Positions 1 through 8,226 of a DNA stretch of 64,000 nucleotides are shown piece by piece. This DNA comes from Antitrichia curtipendula (lineage: Eukaryota; Streptophyta; Bryopsida; Hypnales; Leucodontaceae): the NCBI GenBank assembly GCA_951230915.1, contig OX579638.1, forward strand, positions 248,001 through 312,000, in the 5' to 3' direction. The notes under the pieces are model-generated. The model saw nothing but the letters and a program-made list of their open reading frames with translations. It was not told where the DNA came from and did no database searches. The position numbers were made by a program, and so were the translations under genes. The stretch's first letter is position 1. Each line of letters opens with the position of its first letter.

Positions 1-339
1 TCCGCTCCCTAGGGTTTAGGAAAAGTCACTCGCACTTTCGTCGTTGGGCCTTGTGGTTTTCCGATTTTAAATTGACATGTAATATTATTCTTTTTGTATG
101 TGTTAAGTTGAATTGTTAAATGACTATCGATTGACTATTTGTCAAAAGCGTCTATTTGTTAACGACCATTGAAAAACGACAATCGAAAATGAATACTAAT
201 GTGAGACCCAATAACTCTCCTAAACCCTTTTGAATTTTTAAACAGTAACCCTTTATTTTTCAATGTTGATGATTTGCGCCAATGTCTCCTCTTACCAATG
301 GTCCATGTTTTGACTAGCCAAATTGGCCAAAACCAGCCT

Positions 340-718
340 AAACCCCCAAATCTAGCAACTCCCCTCCACTTCAAAACCCAAAGCCTAAAACCCATGACCT
401 TGCTCAATGGCCCCTTGTTTCTGGCGTAATCTAGAGAAAAGGCGTGGCACAGCGCAAAGTCTAATGATGCCAAGACAAGTCAGGTCTGCAGGATTCCTAG
501 TCACGTGGTCAGGGTGTACCGCAGAGTTCGACGTGCATTCCGCCTGCACAAAGACAGGTCTGCACCAGCTCGCACGCGCGTAGTCAGGGTGTATTTCCAA
601 GCTCCGATGTGCATTCCTCCAAAATGACGTGCATTCCCAAAGGGAAAGGTACACCGGTGTACCCCCTGTGTTGAAAGGTGTACCGGTGTACCCCAGAATG
701 CGCTGCATTCCAGTAGAT
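340..718. repeat. Dispersed direct-repeat module, copy 1
   Basis: This stretch recurs in diverged form at 1200-1677. Shared blocks include the CTGCACCAGCTCGCAC motif and the final part, where GTGCATTCC repeats lead to two short inverted repeats. One of these is the perfect 16-bp palindrome GGTACACCGGTGTACC (646-661). Copies are close to identical over the last 130 bp and weaker before that. Short ORFs cross it on both strands, but they are low-complexity and not conserved between copies, so I call no gene. Confidence 0.75.
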
Positions 719-1002
719 GCCAATAGACCTTTTTTCAAAGGCCCCAAAAGGACCGAGCTTCACTTCCACGACGATTCCATTTCATTCCGACCATTGTTTG
801 TCTTCCAAAATGCAACGCCTTACTCCCCAAGCAAACAAGAGTTCACTTCCCAAAACCACTTCACTCGTCAAAACCCAAAGCCTGCCTGGCGGCTTGCTAA
901 ACCCAAAACAGCAAAGCCGAGATGGCCTCAACCCAAAAAAGCAGCCAAACCCAAAACCAGCCCATATCGGTACTCTGATCAAAATTCCAAGATAACAAGA
1001 CC

Positions 1003-1034
1003 CCTAAACCCCTAAACCCTAAACCCTAAACCCC
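1003..1034. repeat. Interstitial plant-type telomere repeat
   Basis: About four units of CCCTAAA (TTTAGGG on the other strand), two of them with an extra C. This is the telomere repeat of most land plants and many green algae. The tract is too short to be a chromosome end and lies between the two copies of the module at 340-718 and 1200-1677, so it is interstitial. It supports a plant or green-alga origin for the window. Confidence 0.85.
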
Positions 1035-1199
1035 ACGGAAGCATACATGACAAAAACATCCTAACCCCTAAAACCGCTAATGGACCTTGAAGTTTACCCT
1101 GAACCACAAATTTAGTTTGCACACCCATTTCAGGCCACACCTGGTGAACCGACACCCTGAACCCCTATATCAAGGTGAATTGCCGATTTCCTCATTCCG

Positions 1200-1677
1200 C
1201 CCCTCTCCCCTCTCCGTCGCAAGTGGGGCAAAATCCAAAGCCCTAAAGATCCAAACCCAACCTAAAACCGAAATGGCCTTGCTCGATGGCCACCTCTACA
1301 GCGCATTCCACCAAAAAGGCGTGTTGTGGGGCGGCCTAGAGTCCACCAATGCCAAAAGGAGTAAGGTCTGCAGATTTTAGAGGCGCGAAGGGAGGGTATG
1401 CCGCAGAGTTCAATGTGCATTCGCCTGCACAAGGACAGGCCTGCACCAACTTGCACGAGTGTGGTCAGAGTGTACCGCAAAGTTCGACGTACATTCTGCC
1501 TGCACGCGGATAGGTCTGCACCAGCTCGCACTCGCGCGATCAGGGTGTATTTCCGCGTTCCGACGTGCATTCCTCCAAAATGACGTGCATTCCCAAAGGG
1601 AAGGGTACACCGGTGTACCCCCCCGTGTTGAAAGGTGTACCAGTGTACCCCAGAATGCGCTGCATTCCAGTAGATGC
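1200..1677. repeat. Dispersed direct-repeat module, copy 2
   Basis: Second copy of the module at 340-718, about 900 bp away. It is longer because the internal segment (pattern CTGCAC, CAGG, CTGCACCA, GTCAG) is duplicated in tandem here, near 1420-1545. The 16-bp palindrome GGTACACCGGTGTACC recurs at 1604-1619. From 1678 the sequence no longer matches copy 1. Confidence 0.75.
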
Positions 1678-1689
1678 GACCTATAGAAC

Positions 1690-2740
1690 TATATGTATTA
1701 ACCTAGACCAGATCTAATTTCAGCAGTCCGGAAACCCGACAACTACCTTTCTGATTAAATTACCGATCTAAGTATAGAACTATATGTATTAAATTTGAGT
1801 TTAACCTCTGGACCAAGAGGGATCTGCTGCGTTGGGTTTAAAGAAGGACGCTTAACTCCTACCCTCTTGTTTTAATGTGACAGGAGAACCACAAAACAAA
1901 CTTAAAAAAAAGAAAAACAACCAAAGAAAAATAACAAAAGGAAAACAGAGAAAGGGACCGTCCTCACAACTAGACCGGATCATCAGCAGTCTAGCAGGTC
2001 ACGCAAGATGGTCTGAATTCTCTCTATAAAGACTACAACGACGGACTCCAGGACAATCCACGGCCTAGGTAGACAAGGGGTGTCAGGAAGAGTGGGATAG
2101 CCAGATCGCTTCTAACTTATTCAGCCAAAAGCCAGCTTTAATCCTCTGAGGAAATCCTACTGTATCCTATCAAACACACAATCTCTCCAAGGACCGGATA
2201 CTTCTTGATCCGGGCCTCACTTCCTCCTTACTCAACTCTGCACGATCACACTGTTCTCTTAAATAACACGGACAAGTGCTACAAGGCACAGCTCACAGTT
2301 GGTGAATTGGAAAACATCCTCTGGCATTTACATAAAGTTGAGAATACAAAGTATGGATATAAACAACCCGGATTTCAACTAATATCCGACTATAAGTACT
2401 AAACTACGCTTCAAACTCAAAAAGCACTCAAGTCTAATTACAGCCAGTGGAATGACACGTATCATTCCTAACTTGACTTCTAATTTAGGCAACTTAGGCT
2501 ACAATCCAAAAGTTTCCACTAAAAGTGGATCTTAGATCCTAAAATTCCGGAATCAACTTGAGTCCTAACTCCGCCTAAACTAAAAAGCATACCTATGCAT
2601 CTACTTGTCAAAATTAGGCCCACAGCCCTACAGTTGCTGTCAGAACCTTCACCTGTTTCCTACTCTTCTTTACTGGAGAGAACTCCGCCTTGGATGGTGC
2701 CTTCCGGGTCAAGGGTTTCTTTCCGGTCTGCCGTCTGGCA
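1690..2740. other. No gene seen; possible 3' part of the gypsy element
   Basis: I find no convincing coding sequence. The word TAGAACTATATGTATTA occurs twice (about 1684 and 1775). The stretch lies downstream of the minus-strand gypsy pol remnant and the extra ORF, which is where a 3' LTR would sit, but I could not define LTR ends or a polypurine tract. Confidence 0.4.
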
Positions 2741-2742
2741 GT

Positions 2743-3480
2743 TTATTTGGACCGGAGTTTTGCCCTCTCCCTGGCTGCCTTGGCCTTCGTTGCTCGAGTC
2801 TCTGCCAGCGCCTGATCAGGGTCCGAATAAGGCTCAGAATCCTCATCAGAATCGGACTCCTCTTCTTCTTCAGAGTCTGAGTCCTCGTCTTCTTCTTCCT
2901 CCTCTTGAACCTTGGTGAATTTCTTCTTGGCCGACTGGGGTTCAGGAGCCTTTCTCTTCTGCATGACCGGAACGGGTTTTGCTGCCTTGCTTTGAGGCGT
3001 TGACTCTCCTCCAACTAGTTTCCTGGTTATACCCTTACCCTGGGAATTGGATGAAGTGTCGCGACCGGCTCCAGTCTCTGTCTTCACCACCGACTGCATC
3101 AGGGCAATCATCTTCTCTGTCTCTCCAAAATGCACCTTCTTTCCGGGAGTCTGGGGAGAAGATTTGAAAGGTGAGAGTTCACTCATTTGTCTTACCTTGG
3201 CACTCTCCCCTGGAATGGACCCTCCGGGACCGGTTGCTGATTCCGGTCCCTGCGCCTTGGCTGGATCCGGTCCCGTCACCTTCGTGATCTCCAGCTCGTC
3301 CTTTTCCGGATCCGGGCTAGTGACTTTGGTGATCTCCACCTCAGTCTCCTGCACCTCACTTGTCTTGACTTCCTGGTGATCATCTGGTACAGGTACGTCT
3401 GGTTGTTCGTGTGAAGTCTCACCTCTAACCTTGTCCTCTGCTGCTCCTGGCTGCTGGACCGGTTTGTGATCAGGTCTAGG
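2743..3480 (-). CDS. Extra ORF 3' of gypsy pol (acidic, unknown)
   Basis: An open frame on the minus strand begins after a TAG at about 3481-3483 and ends at 2743. It lies about 270 bp downstream of the gypsy integrase end, in the same orientation. The product is low-complexity. Near the start is a repeated ITKV-T-PDP motif, followed by a Ser/Pro/Lys-rich middle (SSPQTPGKKVHFGETEK), then a run of Glu/Asp/Ser (EEEEEDEDSDSEEEEESDSD) and a basic C-terminus. No ATG occurs near the beginning, so translation would need splicing, readthrough or an internal start. I do not recognise a domain. The position is that of the additional ORF some gypsy-type elements carry between pol and the 3' LTR. No signal peptide or membrane segment is seen, so I do not call it an envelope gene. 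Confidence 0.5.
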   Translation of the reverse strand, partial: PRPDHKPVQQPGAAEDKVRGETSHEQPDVPVPDDHQEVKTSEVQETEVEITKVTSPDPEKDELEITKVTGPDPAKAQGPESATGPGGSIPGESAKVRQMSELSPFKSSPQTPGKKVHFGETEKMIALMQSVVKTETGAGRDTSSNSQGKGITRKLVGGESTPQSKAAKPVPVMQKRKAPEPQSAKKKFTKVQEEEEEDEDSDSEEEEESDSDEDSEPYSDPDQALAETRATKAKAARERAKLRSK

Positions 3481-3747
3481 CTAATTCAAACTCTGGTTCC
3501 GAGTTTCCGTTACATTCGGTTAGCCTTTATATTTATTCCTGATCAGTCTACTTTCGGTTCCCGGTTCTAAACCTTAGACGGTCTATAACTAACTATAAAA
3601 CCAAAAAAATTACTACTAAGAAGAATACTATTTCTTCAGTTATATCCTAATTTATTAAAAGTGGATATTCAGGTTCTGACATCACCCCATTCCTACTTGT
3701 GAACGCCCTCCTGAACACTAAAATCCTGAATTATTCCTTAAATAAGT

Positions 3748-4176
3748 TCAGTTATCAGAGTCAGAAGATGAATCCTGGTTATACCTTTTCACCCTGGATC
3801 CATTTACTCTAGTTTCTAAACTATCTCCCCTAAGGTCTTCAAGTTGGAGGGATCCATTCGGGTAAATTGATCGTACCTAATACGGTCCCAGATCCACCTT
3901 GTATGCAGCTTGCCTGGAAAGTCTTCATACCAGTTATCATAAAGAAGTACTAATCCCCCTTGTTTGATTCCGTGAGACTTTGGTAGCTTTGCATCAAAGT
4001 CAGCCTTTCTTTTGGTTTGAACCACAATGGTCCTCTCCAATGCATCTCCCCGGGCCTCTTCCAGGTCCTCGATTGCCAATAACCGGAAAACAGGATTCTC
4101 ATCCCTGGCTCCTCCTCTAACTGCCATCACCCTGTGCGTCTCCACCTCCATCTCAACCTTATGGGGTGGTCTCTAT
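3748..4176 (-). pseudogene. Ty3/gypsy integrase C-terminal fragment
   Basis: The minus-strand reading contains the typical end of a plant gypsy integrase: a LAIEDLEEAR...ALER block, a KR-rich linker, then GLVLLYDNWYEDFPGKLHTRW. The last is the GPY/F-type module that normally follows the catalytic core. After HTRW the frame shifts, and the expected LGPY...VRSIYPNGSLQLEDL and VNGSRVKRY continue in another frame with an in-frame TAG at 3877-3879. The fragment ends at a TGA at 3748-3750. Everything upstream in pol (reverse transcriptase, RNase H, integrase core) is missing because element copy A begins at 4177. Dead fragment; family assignment is firm from the motif. Confidence 0.85.
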
Positions 4177-5082
4177 TGTCGCAATCTGAATCTTTTTTTT
4201 TTTTTTAATTAGTTAAACTAATGGATTAGGATTTTAATTTAGTTATCCGGATCCGTGCAGGAAATAAGGAAAAGGCTTAAGATAAGTTACGGAAGAGGGT
4301 AGCAGATCATCCAGTCCAAATGAACAAAACTATACTTTGGAACGGATTCGATCTGGAACGGAATAGGAGCTGACGTGGATTAGGGTTGAAACGGATTAGA
4401 TCATAATGACCAATCTCGAAGTTCTGCAGACTATGAAAGGTCTGGCCCAGCTAAGTTTCACTCCTTTTCAAACTTTGTTTGAAGGAGACGCTCCCCCCTC
4501 TTGGCGTGATTTTCATCCACCACGACTCAGTTTTCTGTGAGTTGAGAGCGGAAGTGCGTGAGTGTGCAGGTGGGGAGTTTGTTTGAATGCGTGGCCGGAT
4601 TAGATTCCAGGGCCAGTAGGTTTTGCTACTTTCCGGTTGAGATTGGACGAGGGAAAGTAAGGAACGGGACGTGCGGCTAGGAGAGAAAGTCAGGTAGTGT
4701 CGGAAAGGGTCCGGACGGCCTGTGTCGATGCCTATGCTGCGGAAGGGCAGAGCGAAGCCGCCCAGTTCTTCTTCGACCGGATTAAAGCTCCGGAAGGTGG
4801 TCCCATCCGTTCCTCTTGAGGAACCGGAGAAGGGCCAGCTGTCGCAATGAGAATCTTTTGTTGTTTTTTGTTACCTTAAATATTGGAGCGGAAATCTAAA
4901 TTAGGTAACCGGATCCGTATAAGAAGTAAGGAAAAGCTGAAAGTAAGTTACAGAAAGAGGGTAGCGGATCGATCAGTCCAATAAATATTTGGAACGGATT
5001 CGATCTGGAACGGAAAAGTGCTGACGTGGATTAGGGTTGGAACGGATAAGATCATGATGAGAAATCCTGAAGCTCTACAGGC

Positions 5083-5090
5083 TATAAAAA
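5083..5090 (+). promoter_or_regulatory. TATA box upstream of copy B ORF
   Basis: TATAAAAA about 300 bp before the ORF start at 5381. The same box with the same surroundings (GGCTATAAAAAGCCTGACC) is in copy C at 32172-32179. The copy A counterpart is mutated. Predicted core promoter for the gag-like ORF. Confidence 0.6.
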
Positions 5091-5380
5091 GCCTGACCCC
5101 TCTCAGTTCTGTTCCTTTTCAAACTCTGTTTTGAAGAAGACACTTTTCTCTCTCTTGGAGTGACTTTCATCCACCACGACTTAGTCTTCTGAGATTTGAG
5201 AGCGTAAGTGCGTAAGTGTGTAGATTGTGAGGTTGTTTAAGTGTGCGGCCGGATTAGGTTCCAGCGCCATTAGTTTGTTAACCTTCCGGTTGAGATCGGA
5301 CGAGGGAAAGTGAGAAACGGGACGTGCGGCTAGGAGAGAAAGTCAGGTAGTATCGGAAAGGGTCCGGACCGCCTGAGTCG

Positions 5381-7030
5381 ATGCCTATACTTCGGAAGGG
5401 GAAACTGAGGCCCTCCAGTTCTTCCGCGACCGGAGTGAAGCTCCAGAAAGTAGTTCCGTCCATTCCTTTGGAGGAACCGGAAAAGGGCCAGCTGATGGAC
5501 GATCTCACCAAGATGGGTTGTTTGGGTTTATTAGATAAACCCTGGGGGTTTAGAGAGGAACGGATAGTGAAGGAGCTCCAAGGAGGGGTACCAAATCAGT
5601 TTGATAACACCCTCCGAGGACATCCGAAGTTGTGGAAGGAAGGACTGTGGCAGGCGGTTTACAACTTCCGGTCGGGAGGCTTGGGAATGGCAACGCGGAA
5701 GGATGAATACGTCCACGGAAAGTTCCGGGGGACGCCCAATCCGAAGGACGGATACGCGGTTGAGGATTGCGAGGACAACCGGCACAGACGGCTTCTCTAG
5801 TTCCTGCTTCCGATCCTTCACCCGGAAAAACCGACGCGGGTGACGGTCACCCTCGCCAACACGATTTTTGGAGCTTTGTGCGGGGACCGGAACACGAACT
5901 GGGCCCGGATCATTTCCGATCTGGTGTACCAACTCATGACTCGGGTTGGGAAGAGTAGGGCCACCCCCTTGTGTCCCTATCTGATGCACCTTTACAAGCA
6001 TAGTCAACTTCTCACGGAAGAAGAGGAGAAGGTTTGGAGAACTCAGGAAGCGCTCCTGAAGTACGGGAACTCGGACGAGGACGAGGAACCCGAGGATGGA
6101 TCCGGATCCGAAGCGGAAACAGAAGAGGAAGAGGAGGATGTCGGGAAGCCACAGAAGAAGAAGCAGAAGACGACATCTCCACACGGAAGACGAACGCCTT
6201 CTACCTCGAAGGCTCCTCCGGCGAACATACCGGAACTAGCGAAGACGGATTCGGGGGAAATAGATTCCACCGATCCGTTCAATCTTTTGATCGCCGTTCT
6301 CTGCAACGTAAGAGCGGATTGGGAGGTCAAGAAGTTGACCTTAGACAAGATCGGGGCATTGGTAGATGCGCCTCCGGATAGTGAGCTGCCCGGAAAGGTA
6401 GCAGAGTGCATCACAAATCCGGACGAGACCAAGAAGCAGGCTGCGGAAGTCATCCGGCTTCAGGAGGAGGTCAATACTTTGAAGACAGAGGTCTTCACAT
6501 TGAGGGAGGACATAATTGCCACACGAGAGATGGCGGACGAGGCCCAGAGAGTGGTCAAGAAGGTGACGGACATCCTCGGAGAACCCGGAGCAGCTGCGGC
6601 CAAAGCGAAGTTGTTTGACAAGGAAGTGCTGAAGGAGAAGAAGCTTTCCGGTACCCGGTTGGTCCGGATTTTGACGGATTTCTCCGAGCAGGTGGAGACG
6701 ACACTGGTGGGGGCGCGAGAAGCAGCCAAACAGATGGAGGAGAGCAGTCAGAAGCTGACCGGCTCCTTGTACAAGGAGATTAATCTTTCAGATATCTCTT
6801 TGCCGGAATCTTTTCCGGATGTACCCATTCCGAAGACGGGTAAGGATGTGACTCCCCAGTCTAAGAAGGGTAAGACCAACCCAACGAATCCAATTCAGCT
6901 GACTTCCTCACCGGAGTCTGTCGCCCCGAATCCTGTTGAGGGGGAGCGGAACCGGAACTTGCAAGAAGTGTTTGACGAGTTGGAGGCGGAACCCAAGAGT
7001 CCTACACTTGCTGAGGGAATGGCAGAATAG
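5381..7030 (+). pseudogene. Gag-like ORF of copy B with one in-frame TAG
   Basis: ATG 5381 to TAG 7028-7030, 550 codons, the same length as copy C. Codon 140 (5798-5800) is TAG where copy C has CAG (Gln), so the only clear lesion is one C-to-T change. Layout as in copy C: Ser-rich basic N-terminus; conserved blocks MDDLTKMGCLGLLDKPWGF and LANTIFGALCGDRNTNWARI; an acidic run with KKKQK; and a long coiled coil (about residues 330-470, heptad-rich LQEEVNTLKTEVFTLREDI). The protein resembles the gag-like proteins encoded by non-autonomous plant LTR elements (the putative plant transposon protein type); that is a fold-level judgement by eye. It could be silent, or give a short N-terminal product unless the TAG is read through. 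Confidence 0.8.
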
Positions 7031-7192
7031 TTAGGAGTTGTTTATTGTAAATTATCTTAGGAGTGTTAATCTGTAAATTATGTAGTTTTTAGGAAGGACC
7101 GGACCGGAAATGGAAACCGGTCGGATAAGATGAGACCGGATTTTCCGCGCGGGATTTTTGGCGCTCTTTTTGCCGTTGTAAATTTGAAAATG

Positions 7193-7200
7193 TATATAAA
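7193..7200 (+). promoter_or_regulatory. Inner TATA box of copy B
   Basis: TATATAAA lies about 165 bp after the ORF stop and about 1.03 kb before the 3' end. The box and the following ACCAGTCTC are conserved in copies A (9585), B, C (34280) and, less closely, D (56294). In the solo-LTR reading this is the LTR promoter that would start genomic RNA, so everything before it, including the ORF, would be U3. Confidence 0.55.
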
Positions 7201-7659
7201 CCAGTCTCCAAGGAGGAGATGAGAGAGAGTCTTTGCATCCAATCTAGTTTTGTCTTCTCCATTCTCTTCTTGTTTTGTACCTCTCCCGCGTGTGTTTTGG
7301 CAGGGTTGCATGATAAGGAGTTAGGCGGACACGAGTCGGTTGGGAGCGGGTTTCTCCCCTTGGTGTTTTTGTTTTCGATTTTAAAGTACATGTGAGTGGG
7401 TGGTGAAAGGTTGGGAGTGGATTCCAGTTCCTCAGCGTCTCTAAGGTTGATGTTCCGGTTGAGAAAGCCGTTGCTAGGCTAGGCGGATAGGGAGGGATTC
7501 CTTAGTCGCGCTAGAACTCCTGGGTGGGAAATCCGGTTGAGTGTCTGAACTTCTGTGAGGTCTCATTGCCGATTTGGTGAACGGAATAATCTTAGTTGTC
7601 GTTGGAACGGACGGGTACACTTGCAACCGCCAAGCTTCGTACGGTTGGAATCGAGCGCC

Positions 7660-7710
7660 AAGGTCGTTGTAGTATGAGAGGATCGTACGGGGGGTCTTTG
7701 TGTGACCTGC
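7660..7710 (+). other. Conserved non-coding block in elements A-D
   Basis: A block reading AGGTCGTTGTA, then GATCGTACGGGGGGT, then GTGTGACCTGC is kept in all four copies (B here; A 10045-10095; C 34748-34798; D 56756-56805), though D has diverged strongly elsewhere. Function unknown. Candidates are an RNA signal in the R/U5-like part or a protein-binding site. Confidence 0.6.
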
Positions 7711-8123
7711 AAACCGGGTGTTGACCCGGAATGCTGTGAAGGACCAAACCGGATCCAGTTTAGCATAGGGAGCGGGAGAGTTGAAAGTGGGTCTTCAGCC
7801 ACTATAATTAGCGGAAGGAGCGGCGGGCCTGCCACTCTCAAAATCAAGCGGCGAACCCTCTGAGGGTAAAACAGAGGCAAAACTAAACCGGAAGAAAGTA
7901 AGTGTTTTGATAGATGAGTGTGAACGGATTACTAGACCAGGACCGGAAGAGAGAAGATCTAGGAATAGTGGGAATCCTGGAGATCCGGTAATGGTATAAA
8001 CCGGAAGAGTACGAGAATATCCGTATAATTTCCGTGTTGTTGTGTTTTCCGGTTTGCGAGATCTAAAACCGGGAAAGGAGAATTAGATGCTGACAAGAGC
8101 TTGGAAACTAAATTAGGTTAAAT

Positions 8124-8226
8124 ACTTCACAGAATCTCGTAGGTTCGATCTTTAGAGTCACTTTGTTATGCTCTAGAGTGATTTTTGGAAGCATAACTGG
8201 GAAATTGCTTATCCTGTGCTGCGACA
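8124..8226 (+). other. Conserved 103-bp terminal block of elements A-D
   Basis: The last 103-104 bp, from ACTTCACAGAATCTC to the terminal TGCGACA, are the best conserved part of the family: B here, A 10518-10620, C 35221-35323, D 57232-57335. The length is almost invariant. It contains TTCGATCTTTA and GTCACTTTGTTATGCT. It is probably the end recognised by integrase or transposase together with transcript signals. Confidence 0.6.

Larger units (their letters stand above)
4840..8226 (+). mobile_element. TG...CA element copy B (3387 bp), nested in A
   Basis: Begins TGTCGCAATG and ends CTGCGACA, giving 7-bp inverted ends TGTCGCA/TGCGACA. It is flanked by the 5-bp duplication CCAGC (4835-4839 and 8227-8231). 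The insertion splits the ORF of copy A exactly, which proves both ends. No long direct terminal repeats occur inside, so it behaves as a unit of about 3.4 kb. TG...CA ends with a 5-bp duplication are what an LTR-retrotransposon integrase makes, so I read it as a solo LTR that carries an ORF; a DNA transposon with Ginger-like ends is the alternative. TATA at 5083-5090 and TATATAAA at 7193-7200. Confidence 0.85.

Noticed and set aside
2743..3480. Envelope-like gene of the gypsy element
   Set aside because: No signal peptide, membrane segment or cysteine pattern; the product is acidic and low-complexity.
4840..8226. Complete LTR retrotransposon
   Set aside because: No direct terminal repeats, PBS, PPT, RT, RNase H or integrase lie inside the 3.4 kb; only a gag-like ORF is present.
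8124..8226. tRNA-like B box (GGTTCGATC) in the element terminal block
   Set aside because: No A box at a suitable distance, no cloverleaf, and the consensus fails after GGTTCGATC. Probably chance.
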